From assembly GCF_009604425.1 (NCBI RefSeq), contig NZ_WEGI01000002.1, positions 310,001 to 374,000 of the forward strand: a DNA stretch of 64,000 nt, in the 5' to 3' direction. How positions within the stretch are numbered: position 1 is the first letter of the stretch; each line of letters opens with the position of its first letter. The position numbers and the translations under genes are program-made. Of the stretch, positions 56,471-64,000 are shown one piece after another. Source of the DNA: Nocardia aurantia (GTDB lineage Bacteria; Actinomycetota; Actinomycetes; Mycobacteriales; Mycobacteriaceae). Under the pieces are notes generated by a model that was not told the DNA's origin, did not search any database, and worked only from the letters and a program-made list of their open reading frames with translations.

Positions 56471-57139
56471 AGCATGAGTGTCGCCGACTCGATCGCCACG
56501 CTGCGGGCCCAACTGGTGGGCCTGCACCGGGAGTTGATCCGCTGGGGTCTGGTGGTGTGGACCGCCGGCAACGTCTCGGCCCGGGTACCCGGGGCGGATC
56601 TGCTGGTCATCAAGCCCAGCGGCCTGTCCTACGACGACCTGACCCCCGAGTCGATGGTGGTGTGCGACCTGCACGGGAATCCGGTCGAGGGCGACCTGTC
56701 CCCGTCCAGCGACACCGCCGCGCACGCCTACATCTATCGGGCGATGCCGCACGTGGGCGGCGTCGTGCACACCCATTCCACCTACGCCAGCGCCTGGGCG
56801 GCGCGCGGCGAGCCGATCCCCTGCGCCCTCACCGCGATGGCCGACGAGTTCGGCGGGGAGATCCCGGTCGGCCCGTTCGCCCTCATCGGCAACGACGACA
56901 TCGGCCGGGTGGTGGTGGAAACCCTTGCGGGACATCGCTCCCCGGCGATCCTGCTGCGCAGCCACGGCGTGTTCGCGCTCGGCGGCAGCGCCCGCGCGGC
57001 GGTCAAGGCGGCCGTCATGTGCGAGGACGTCGCGCGCACGGTGCACATCGCCCGGCAGCTGGGCGAGCCGGCGCCGTTGCCGCAGGCCGATGTGGACCGC
57101 CTCTACGACCGTTACCAGAACGTCTACGGCCAGCGCTGA
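56324..57139 (+). CDS. araD: L-ribulose-5-phosphate 4-epimerase with repeat-derived N-terminus
   Basis: Class II aldolase-fold Zn enzyme converting L-ribulose 5-phosphate to D-xylulose 5-phosphate. Seen: WTAGNVSARVPG, KPSGLSYDDLTPESM, the Zn ligands in VVHTHSTYAS, and LLRSHGVFALGG. The conserved protein starts near residue 51 (ATG 56474, about 221 aa). Translation from ATG 56324, which overlaps the araB stop and is the only start with the AGGAGG site, adds two His-rich 25-residue repeats (AAEHHHEGPPHMPHQHS, AAAQHHHEGPPLVPDEHS). Which start is used is open. Confidence 0.9.
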   Translation: MSGPGPETAAEHHHEGPPHMPHQHSMSGPGPEAAAQHHHEGPPLVPDEHSMSVADSIATLRAQLVGLHRELIRWGLVVWTAGNVSARVPGADLLVIKPSGLSYDDLTPESMVVCDLHGNPVEGDLSPSSDTAAHAYIYRAMPHVGGVVHTHSTYASAWAARGEPIPCALTAMADEFGGEIPVGPFALIGNDDIGRVVVETLAGHRSPAILLRSHGVFALGGSARAAVKAAVMCEDVARTVHIARQLGEPAPLPQADVDRLYDRYQNVYGQR

Positions 57140-57164
57140 GCGCGGCCGCCGAAGGAGTCGATCG

Positions 57165-58598
57165 ATGACATCCGCTGCCCCCGTGGCCACCGAATCCGGT
57201 GTGCCCCTGCGCAAACCGCGCATCGGCCTGCTCGGCATCATGCAGGCGCTGTACGACCACATGATTCCCGGTATCACCGAGCGCCAGTCCGGCTACGCGC
57301 GGGAGATCGCGGACCGGCTCGCCGATGTCGCCGACTGGACCGTCGGCCGCCCGGTGAAGGATCGCACCGATGCCGAGGAGGTGATGCGCGAATTCGTCAA
57401 CGCCGACCTCGACGGCGTGATGGTCGTGCTGCTCACCTACGGCCCGGCGATGCGGGTCGCGCGGCTGTTCAACGAGAATCGGCTTCCGGTGCTGCTGGCC
57501 AACATTCAGCCCGAACCGCAGGTGACCGCGGCCTGGGACATGGCCGACATGACCTACAACCAGGGCATCCACGGCGCCCAGGACACCGCCAACGCGATGG
57601 TGCGCGCGGACCGGTCGTTCGAGGTGATCACCGATGACTGGCGAGCGCCGGAGTTCGCCGAGCGGGTGGACCGCTGGGCCCGGTCCGCGCGGGCGATCAC
57701 CGCGTGGAAGTCGTTGAAGGTCGGCATCTTCGGCTACGCGATGAACGACATGGGTGACATCCGGGTCGACGAGAACGCACTGCTGCGCGCGCTCGGCCCG
57801 GAGATCTCCTTCGTCGCGCCCGGCGATCTGTACCGCGGTTCGCTGGAGGTCCCCGGCGCCGAGGTGGACGCGCTGATCGCTTGGGAGAACGCGCGATTCG
57901 AGGTGGACCCGGATCTCACCGCCGCCGAACGCGAGGACCACGCCCGGATGCAGCTGGCGATCGAGAAGATCCTCGTCGAGCGCGGATATCGGGCCTACTC
58001 CACGCATTTCGACGCCATCGGCGAGGACGGCCGGTTCCGGCGCCTGCCGCTGGCTGCGGCGTCCAGCCTGATGGCCAAGGGCTACGGCTACGGCGCCGAG
58101 GGCGACGCGCTGGCGGCGGCGATGGTGTACGCCGGGCATCAGCTGATCGGTGAGGGCCACTTCACCGAGATGTACGCCATGGACTTCCCGTCCGATTCGA
58201 TCCTGATGAGCCATATGGGAGAGGGGAACTGGCGCGTCGCCCGCGACGACGAGCCGGTGCGGCTGATCCACCGCGAACTGGGCATCGGCCGGCTGGAGGC
58301 GCCGCCGACGTTCCTGTTCCGGTATCGGCCCGGCCCCGCCACCCTGGCCTGTCTGGTGTCGCTGGGCGGGGAGCGGTTCCGGCTGGTGGTGGCCGAGGGC
58401 GAGGTACTCGACGCCGCCCCGCTGCCGCAACTGGAGATGCCCTACGGCCAGTTCCGGCCCGACAGCGGCGTGCGCGCCTGCATGGACGGCTGGCTCGCCG
58501 CGGGCGGCCCGCACCACCAGGTGCTCAACGTGGGCCGGCACGCCGAGGACTGGCGGGTGTTCTGCCGGTCGTCCGGAATCGAATTCGTCCAGGTATAG
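57165..58598 (+). CDS. araA: L-arabinose isomerase
   Basis: 477-aa Mn-dependent isomerase turning L-arabinose into L-ribulose. Seen: [37 protein letters not shown], the active-site [16 protein letters not shown] and [14 protein letters not shown] (metal Glu/His residues), and a C-terminal [17 protein letters not shown] with GAAGGAG seven bases upstream. Follows araD by 25 bases and precedes the transporter genes. Confidence 0.93.
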   Translation: MTSAAPVATESGVPLRKPRIGLLGIMQALYDHMIPGITERQSGYAREIADRLADVADWTVGRPVKDRTDAEEVMREFVNADLDGVMVVLLTYGPAMRVARLFNENRLPVLLANIQPEPQVTAAWDMADMTYNQGIHGAQDTANAMVRADRSFEVITDDWRAPEFAERVDRWARSARAITAWKSLKVGIFGYAMNDMGDIRVDENALLRALGPEISFVAPGDLYRGSLEVPGAEVDALIAWENARFEVDPDLTAAEREDHARMQLAIEKILVERGYRAYSTHFDAIGEDGRFRRLPLAAASSLMAKGYGYGAEGDALAAAMVYAGHQLIGEGHFTEMYAMDFPSDSILMSHMGEGNWRVARDDEPVRLIHRELGIGRLEAPPTFLFRYRPGPATLACLVSLGGERFRLVVAEGEVLDAAPLPQLEMPYGQFRPDSGVRACMDGWLAAGGPHHQVLNVGRHAEDWRVFCRSSGIEFVQV

Positions 58599-58617
58599 AC
58601 AGACAAGGGAGTCACCG

Positions 58618-59715
58618 ATGGTTCAACTCGATCGCCGCCGATTCTTCGCCGTCACGGGCAGCGCGGCGGCGCTGCTCGCCGCGGCGGCGTGCTCCGTCGA
58701 TTCCGGTTCCGGCACAACGAAACAGGCGGGCGGCAAGGTCGGCATCGCGATGCCCACCAAATCGTCCGAACGCTGGGTCGCCGACGGCAACAACATGGTC
58801 GCCCAGTTCAAGGCGGCCGGCTACGACACCGACCTGCAGTACGCCGAGGACGTCATCGAGACCCAGGTGTCGCAGCTGGAGAACATGATCACCCGGGGCG
58901 TGCGGGCCCTGGTGATCGCGGCCATCGACAACAAGTCGCTGACCGGCGTGCTGCAGAAGGCCAAGGACGCCAAGATCGCCGTCGTCGCCTACGACCGGCT
59001 GATCCGCGACACCGCGAACGTGGACTACTACGCCACCTTCGACAACTTCAAGGTCGGTGTGCTGCAAGCGAATTACATCGTCGACCACCTCGGCGCGGCA
59101 CCGGGCAAGGGCCCGTTCAACATCGAGCTGTTCGCGGGCTCGCCGGACGACAACAACTCCTACTTCTTCTTCGACGGCGCGATGTCGGTGCTGAAGCCGC
59201 TCATCGACTCGGGCAAGCTGGTGGTGCGCTCCGGCCAGACCAACGTGGCCCAGGTGACCACGCTGCGCTGGGACGGCGCCACCGCGCAGGCCCGGATGGA
59301 GAACCTGCTGTCGGCCAACTACTCCAACGCCACCGTCGACGCGGTGCTGTCGCCCTACGACGGCCTGTCCATCGGCATCCTCTCCGCGCTCAAGGCCGTG
59401 GGATACGGCAAGGGCGACAAGAAGCTTCCGATCGTCACCGGCCAGGACGCGGAGAAGGCGTCGGTGAAGTCGATCATCGCGGGCGAGCAGACCATGACGG
59501 TGTTCAAGGACACCCGGCAGCTGGCCAAGTCCGCGGTGCAGATGACCGGCGCCATCCTCACCGGCGGCACCCCCGAGATCAACGACACCAACTCCTACGA
59601 CAACGGCAAGAAGAAGGTGCCGTCCTATCTGCTGCAGCCGGTGGCGGTGGACAAGGCGAACTACAAGCAGGTCCTGATCGACAGCGGCTACTACAGCGAG
59701 AAGGACTTCGCCTGA
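58618..59715 (+). CDS. chvE: Monosaccharide-binding lipoprotein (ChvE-like)
   Basis: 365-aa periplasmic-binding-type lipoprotein for an ABC sugar importer. N-terminus [17 protein letters not shown] resembles a twin-arginine signal and ends in a lipobox with Cys25 (LAAAACS). The mature chain has [40 protein letters not shown] and the [13 protein letters not shown] hinge typical of multiple-monosaccharide binders. Context (araBDA) points to L-arabinose; xylose, galactose or glucose are alternatives. A hairpin follows the gene. Confidence 0.92.
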   Translation: MVQLDRRRFFAVTGSAAALLAAAACSVDSGSGTTKQAGGKVGIAMPTKSSERWVADGNNMVAQFKAAGYDTDLQYAEDVIETQVSQLENMITRGVRALVIAAIDNKSLTGVLQKAKDAKIAVVAYDRLIRDTANVDYYATFDNFKVGVLQANYIVDHLGAAPGKGPFNIELFAGSPDDNNSYFFFDGAMSVLKPLIDSGKLVVRSGQTNVAQVTTLRWDGATAQARMENLLSANYSNATVDAVLSPYDGLSIGILSALKAVGYGKGDKKLPIVTGQDAEKASVKSIIAGEQTMTVFKDTRQLAKSAVQMTGAILTGGTPEINDTNSYDNGKKKVPSYLLQPVAVDKANYKQVLIDSGYYSEKDFA

Positions 59716-59751
59716 ACCCGAATCCCGTTGCCGCGGGAGACGTTCAGGTGA

Positions 59752-59785
59752 CCGGGAGCCGGCCGTGATGAGGGGCGGCTCCCGG
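59752..59785 (+). promoter_or_regulatory. Intercistronic hairpin after the binding-protein gene
   Basis: Perfect 10-bp stem CCGGGAGCCG/CGGCTCCCGG with a 14-nt loop between the binding-protein stop and the ATPase GTG. Such hairpins stabilise the 5' part of the message or attenuate downstream transcription, giving excess binding protein. Confidence 0.6.
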
Positions 59786-59808
59786 GGTCCGCAGAGAGGC
59801 AGGCGACC

Positions 59809-61353
59809 GTGACGCAGCACATTCTCGAAATGCGCTCGATCACCATGGAATTCCCGGGGGTCAAGGCCCTGGACGAGGTCGATTTCGAGGTCGCTCGCGG
59901 CGAGATCCACGCGCTCGTCGGCGAGAACGGCGCCGGGAAGTCGACTTTGATGAAGGTGCTGTCCGGGGTGTACCCGCACGGCGCCTACTCCGGCGCGATC
60001 CTGATGGACGGCGCCGAGATGGCGTTCCGCGACATCCGGCACAGCGAGGCCGCCGGCATCGTGATCATCCATCAGGAACTGGCGCTGGTCCCGCAGCTGT
60101 CCATCGCGGAGAACATCTTCCTGGGCAACGAGCGCGGCCGCGCCGGCACGGTGGACTGGCAGGAGACCAACCGGCAGGCGATGCTGCTGATGGCCCGGGT
60201 CGGGCTGATCGAGGATCCCGAAACCCTCGTCTCCACCCTGGGTGTCGGCAAACAGCAACTGGTCGAGATCGCCAAGGCGCTGGCCAAACAGGTGCGCCTG
60301 CTGATCCTCGACGAGCCCACCGCGGCTCTCAACGAGACCGACAGCGCGGCGCTGCTAGCGCTGCTGAAAGAGCTTCGTGCGCAGGGGATCACCTCGATCC
60401 TCATCTCGCACAAGCTGAACGAGGTACTGGCGGTGGCCGATACCGTCACCATCCTGCGCGACGGCCGCACCATCGAGACGCTGGCCGCCACCGAGGTGAC
60501 CGAGGACCGGATCATCAACGGCATGGTCGGCCGCGACCTCGACCACCGCTTCCCGCCCCGGCCGGAACCGGACATCGGCGAGGTGCTGTTCGAACTCGAG
60601 CACTGGACGGTGGACCACCCGACGATCGCCGACCGGCAGGTGGTCCGCGACGCGGCGCTGCGGGTGCGGCGCGGCGAGATCGTCGGCATCGCCGGGCTGA
60701 TGGGCGCCGGCCGCACCGAACTGGCGATGAGCGTGTTCGGTCGCTCCTACGGCCGCAACATCCGCGGCACGGTCCGCAAGGACGGTGTGCCGCTGAAACT
60801 CTCGACGGTGCGCGACGCGATCGCGGCCGGGATCGCCTACGTCTCCGAGGATCGCAAGCAGTACGGGCTGATCCTGGAGGAGGACATCCGCCGCAACATG
60901 ACGCTCGCGAATCTCGCGGCGGTGTCGACGCATTCGGTGATCGACGCCCACCGCGAGGTGGCCGCGGCCGAGAAGTTGCGTACCCGGCTGACGGTGAAGA
61001 CCCCCACGGTGTTCCAGAAGGTCGGCAACCTCTCCGGCGGCAATCAGCAGAAGGTGGTGCTGGGCAAGTGGATATTCACCGAACCGGAACTGCTGATCCT
61101 CGACGAGCCCACCCGCGGCATCGACGTCGGCGCCAAATACGAGATCTACCTGATCATCGCGCAGCTGGCCGCGGAAGGCAAAGGCGTGCTGGTCATTTCG
61201 TCGGAACTCCCGGAACTGCTGGGCCTGTGCGACCGCATCTACGCGATGAGCGCCGGCCGCATCACCGGTGAGCTGCCGCGAGCCGAAGCGACCCAGGAGG
61301 CAGTGATGAGACTGATGACCGGAACCGGTACGACCGAGGCGGTGCCGTCGTGA
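59809..61353 (+). CDS. gguA: Sugar ABC transporter ATPase, two-domain (MmsA/GguA type)
   Basis: 514-aa protein with two ABC cassettes. First: Walker [18 protein letters not shown], signature-like [16 protein letters not shown], Walker [12 protein letters not shown]. Second: degenerate Walker [13 protein letters not shown], signature [14 protein letters not shown], Walker [15 protein letters not shown]. This pattern is standard for CUT2 monosaccharide importers. GTG start at 59809. Stop overlaps the permease start by four bases. Confidence 0.94.
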   Translation: MTQHILEMRSITMEFPGVKALDEVDFEVARGEIHALVGENGAGKSTLMKVLSGVYPHGAYSGAILMDGAEMAFRDIRHSEAAGIVIIHQELALVPQLSIAENIFLGNERGRAGTVDWQETNRQAMLLMARVGLIEDPETLVSTLGVGKQQLVEIAKALAKQVRLLILDEPTAALNETDSAALLALLKELRAQGITSILISHKLNEVLAVADTVTILRDGRTIETLAATEVTEDRIINGMVGRDLDHRFPPRPEPDIGEVLFELEHWTVDHPTIADRQVVRDAALRVRRGEIVGIAGLMGAGRTELAMSVFGRSYGRNIRGTVRKDGVPLKLSTVRDAIAAGIAYVSEDRKQYGLILEEDIRRNMTLANLAAVSTHSVIDAHREVAAAEKLRTRLTVKTPTVFQKVGNLSGGNQQKVVLGKWIFTEPELLILDEPTRGIDVGAKYEIYLIIAQLAAEGKGVLVISSELPELLGLCDRIYAMSAGRITGELPRAEATQEAVMRLMTGTGTTEAVPS

Positions 61354-62669
61354 CCCTGCAGGATCTGATCACCGAGGGCGAGAACGCCGACGAGATCGTC
61401 GCGGCCACCGCCGGGAAGCAGACCGGCGCACTGGCGGCGCTGCGGAATACGTTGCGCGGCAACGTCCGCCAGTACGGCATGACGGTGGCGCTGATCGCGA
61501 TCGTGGTGCTGTTCCAGATCCTCACCACGGTGCGGCTCTCCGACGGCGTCAGCCTGCTGACCCCGCTGAACGTCACCAACGTCATCCTGCAGAACGGCTA
61601 CATCCTGGTGCTGGCCGTCGGGATGATGCTGGTGATCATCAACGGGCACATCGACCTTTCGGTGGGCTCGGTGTGCGCGCTGGTCGGCGCGCTCACCGGC
61701 ATCGCGATCGTGCACTGGCACTGGCCGTGGCCGGTGGTGGTGGTCGCCGGGCTGCTGCTCGGCGCGGTGATCGGTGTGTGGCAGGGGTATTGGATCGCCT
61801 ACGTGAAGATCCCGGCCTTCATCGTGACCCTCGGCGGCATGCTGCTGTTCCGCGGGCTGGCGCAGCTGGTGTTGCAGGGCCAGTCGATCGGCCCGTTCCC
61901 GCAGGGCTTCGTCAACATCGCGGCGGGCTACGTGCCGAACTGGCTGCCGATCCACGCGGTGGTCTTCGACGGCTTCCGGCACGGCGTCGTGGTGCACCTG
62001 GTGGTCGGCGATCTGCACGGCATCACCGTCCTGCTGGGTATCGCGTCGATCGCGGCCCTGGTGTGGCAGCAGGTGCGCGTGCGCGGCCGGCGGCGCTCCT
62101 ACGGCCTGCCCGCCGGGCCGCGTTCGCTGTTCGTCGCGAAGATGGTCGCGCTCGGCGTGGTGATCGGCGCGTTCGCCTATGTTCTGGCCTCCTACAACGG
62201 AATTCCGATCATCGGCCTGATCCTGGTGGTGCTGATCCTGGCGTACTCGTTCGTGATGAACCGCACGGTGATCGGCCGCCGCATCTACGCGGTGGGCGGC
62301 AACGAGAAGGCCGCGCAACTGTCCGGCGTCAACACCCGTGGCAACACCTTCTGGGTGTTCGTGAACATGGGCGTGCTCGCGGCGCTGGCGGGCATCATCT
62401 TCGCCGCCCGGCTCGGCGACGCCACCCCGAAGGCCGGGCAGAACTTCGAATTGGACGCCATCGCAGCGGCTTTCGTCGGCGGCGCGTCCGCCGGCGGCGG
62501 CATCGGCACGGTGGTCGGCGCGATCGTCGGCGCCCTGGTGATGGGCGTGATGAACAACGGCATGTCCATGCTCGGCGTCGGCAGCGACTGGCAACAGGTG
62601 ATCAAGGGCCTGGTTCTGCTGGCGGCGGTCGCCTTCGACGTCTACAACAAGAAGCGCGCGGCATCCTGA
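61350..62669 (+). CDS. gguB: Sugar ABC transporter permease (MmsB/GguB type)
   Basis: 439-aa CUT2 permease with about ten or more transmembrane helices. Family marks: [20 protein letters not shown] followed by [38 protein letters not shown], and [20 protein letters not shown]; the last helices are [20 protein letters not shown]. The longer form with a central loop (about 190-240) is typical of GguB/MmsB. GTG at 61350 overlaps the ATPase stop. Last gene of the arabinose operon. Confidence 0.93.
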   Translation: MTLQDLITEGENADEIVAATAGKQTGALAALRNTLRGNVRQYGMTVALIAIVVLFQILTTVRLSDGVSLLTPLNVTNVILQNGYILVLAVGMMLVIINGHIDLSVGSVCALVGALTGIAIVHWHWPWPVVVVAGLLLGAVIGVWQGYWIAYVKIPAFIVTLGGMLLFRGLAQLVLQGQSIGPFPQGFVNIAAGYVPNWLPIHAVVFDGFRHGVVVHLVVGDLHGITVLLGIASIAALVWQQVRVRGRRRSYGLPAGPRSLFVAKMVALGVVIGAFAYVLASYNGIPIIGLILVVLILAYSFVMNRTVIGRRIYAVGGNEKAAQLSGVNTRGNTFWVFVNMGVLAALAGIIFAARLGDATPKAGQNFELDAIAAAFVGGASAGGGIGTVVGAIVGALVMGVMNNGMSMLGVGSDWQQVIKGLVLLAAVAFDVYNKKRAAS

Positions 62670-62671
62670 GC

Positions 62672-62702
62672 GCTACGGCCGCCCCGCGCTCGCGGCCGTA
62701 GC
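62672..62702. terminator. Hairpin after the arabinose operon
   Basis: Perfect 11-bp stem GCTACGGCCGC/GCGGCCGTAGC with a 9-nt loop, two bases after the permease stop. No T-run. The rest of the spacer up to the LacI stop (62703-62913) shows nothing clear beyond a short imperfect repeat of the LacI 3' end. Confidence 0.7.
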
Positions 62703-62913
62703 ACTCCTGGTGCCCGCCCGCCGGTCCCGCTCCCGCCGCCGCGCCGCGGTGGGGCGGCCCGTGCCGGGCCCGGCTCAGCACAACCTGTTTCGCACGCAGG
62801 CCGTCACGACCGCCGAGCGTCGCACCCGGCGGGACGACACCTGGTCGCCGAAGCCTGTGCGCCGCGCGGCGTTCGACGGCACCGTGCGCCGGACATATGC
62901 GCTGCGCCACAAC

Positions 62914-63963
62914 CTATTTCGGCGCACCCGAGCTGTCCCGCACCACCAGCGTCGGCAGCACCGCGGGCGGGTCCGGGATCTCCCCGTCGTACTCCAGCAG
63001 TTGCAGCAGCAGTTGCATGCTGCGGCGGCCGACCTCGTCGAAATCCTGCCGCACCGTGGTCAGCGGCGGCGACAGATAGGCCGCCTCGGGGATGTCGTCG
63101 AAGCCGACCACCGACACGTCGTCCGGCACCCGGATGCCGCGCTCGGTGAAGGCCCGCAGCAGCCCCAGCGCCATCTGGTCGTTGCCCGCGAACACCGCCG
63201 TCACCCCCGGTTGCCCGGCCAGCACGAGCCCCGCCTCGTACCCGGACCGCGCACTCCAGTCCCCGCTGATCATCGGCGGAATCCTGGCCCCGGCGGCCTC
63301 CAGCGTGCGCCGATACCCGTCGACGCGATCCCGCGCCTCCAGCCACCCGTTGGGACCCGACACGTGCCACACCGTCTCGTGCCCGAGGGCGAGCAGATGC
63401 TCCACGGCCAGCCGGCTGCCCTCGTGCTGATCCATCGAGGCCGCGGGCAGGCCCGCGTCGTGCCCGGCCTGCACCGCGACCGCCACCAGCCGCGCGGGCA
63501 GATTGTGCAGCGCGGCCGCCGCCGCCAGTTGCGGCGCCAGGATGATCACCCCGTCGACGCCCTGGTCGGCGAGCGTGTTCACCGCGTCCAGCACCCCGTG
63601 CCGGTCGACCCGTTCCAGCGTGACGATGCTGACCCCGTGCCCCGCCGCCCGCGCCGCCCGCTCGATGCCGAGCATCATCGACGCCGGCCCGTACAGGATG
63701 GTGTCGAAGGTGACCACACCCAGCACCTTCGAGCGGCGGCTGACCAGCCCCCGCGCCATCGCGTTCGGCCGGTAGCCGAGCTCCTCCACCGCGCGCAGCA
63801 CCCGGTCGCGGGTCTCCTGCCGCACCTGCGGGCTCCCGTTGAGCACCCGCGACACCGTCTGATGCGACACCCCGGCCAGCTTGGCCACATCGGTCATCAC
63901 CGCGGGCCGCACCCCCGCCACCTTCGCCACTTTCACCGGGGCATGCCTGTCCCTGTCTCTCAC
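62914..63963 (-). CDS. LacI-family regulator, probable arabinose repressor
   Basis: 349-aa LacI/GalR protein. HTH with hinge: VMTDVAKLAGVSHQTVSRVL then NGSPQVRQETRDRV (residues about 22-56), followed by RPNAMARGLVSRRSKVLGVV and a periplasmic-binding-like domain (VTAVFAGNDQMALGLLRAF, SVVGFDDIPEAAYLSPPLTT). GTG at 63963 has GGAG upstream; a GTG nine codons in is an alternative. Convergent with the arabinose operon. Target assignment is by position. Confidence 0.9.
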   Translation of the reverse strand: MRDRDRHAPVKVAKVAGVRPAVMTDVAKLAGVSHQTVSRVLNGSPQVRQETRDRVLRAVEELGYRPNAMARGLVSRRSKVLGVVTFDTILYGPASMMLGIERAARAAGHGVSIVTLERVDRHGVLDAVNTLADQGVDGVIILAPQLAAAAALHNLPARLVAVAVQAGHDAGLPAASMDQHEGSRLAVEHLLALGHETVWHVSGPNGWLEARDRVDGYRRTLEAAGARIPPMISGDWSARSGYEAGLVLAGQPGVTAVFAGNDQMALGLLRAFTERGIRVPDDVSVVGFDDIPEAAYLSPPLTTVRQDFDEVGRRSMQLLLQLLEYDGEIPDPPAVLPTLVVRDSSGAPK

Positions 63964-63975
63964 AACTCCGCCTTT

Positions 63976-63988
63976 CCACGAGTCGTGG
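63976..63988. promoter_or_regulatory. Candidate LacI-family operator
   Basis: Inverted repeat CCACGA-g-TCGTGG, 12 bases upstream of the LacI-family GTG. It may be an autoregulatory site. The same sequence does not occur at the araB promoter, so a shared regulon is not shown. Confidence 0.4.
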
Positions 63989-64000
63989 AGTTCCGTTGTC

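Noticed and set aside
54986..57139. AraD read as a 717-aa protein from inside araB
   Set aside because: The first 446 residues are the out-of-frame shadow of araB; real starts are 56324 or later.

Overview
The window is high-GC, densely coded DNA from a mycolic-acid actinomycete, most likely Nocardia or a close relative. Evidence: a PriA-type HisA, an MspA-family porin, Mce-associated-type proteins, a WXG100/YbaB effector locus, GTG starts and probable leaderless genes. Gene content and partly gene order recall the Mycobacterium tuberculosis interval from dnaE1 to bcpB (dnaE1, treX/treY, bioA/F/D, bioB with bsaP, nadA/B/C, hisD to hisI, bcpB), with several lineage-specific insertions. No rRNA, tRNA, CRISPR array or transposase was seen.

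Layout. 1-1.7 kb: end of a BCP-type peroxiredoxin, a membrane protein, a MarR regulator. 1.7-9.7 kb: histidine genes on the minus strand (hisD-hisC-hisB-hisH, then priA-hisN-hisF-hisI), split by two plus-strand secreted paralogues. 9.9-13.8 kb: PPOX oxidoreductase, Ser/Thr kinase, AlkZ-like winged-helix protein, TerB-like protein. 13.9-19.3 kb: a 19-bp repeat block, then nadC, nadB and nadA (a 7-bp VNTR lies between nadB and nadC), with divergent nrtR and a palindrome at its start. 19.6-24.1 kb: DedA protein, GH65 phosphorylase with beta-phosphoglucomutase. 24.1-34.2 kb: biotin genes (bioB-bsaP-DUF2567, bioQ, bioF-bioD, bioA) with BioQ-type boxes at three promoters, interrupted by an RloA/RloB (AbiL-like) candidate defence pair. 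34.3-42.4 kb: MarR-GNAT fusion, treX-treY without treZ, DUF2235 hydrolase, TRIC-like channel. 42.6-46.2 kb: dnaE1. 46.2-53.6 kb: a type VII-style effector locus. 53.8-64 kb: MspA porin, then an L-arabinose module (araB-araD-araA, sugar-binding lipoprotein, ABC ATPase, permease) and a convergent LacI regulator.

The most unusual item is the minus-strand locus at 46.2-53.6 kb. A WXG100-type protein and a YbaB/EbfC protein precede a 93-aa protein and a 1050-aa protein. The large protein joins a CpnT-like WXG N-terminus and a 17-copy heptad-repeat linker to a C-terminal domain recognisable as microbial transglutaminase, with a complete Cys-Asp-His triad. Downstream lie an ADP-ribosyltransferase-like protein and a glycine-zipper protein. 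Two short units of this locus share a matching promoter architecture (a 27-bp core plus iterated CTGGAC repeats at equal distances from the start codons), which suggests common control.
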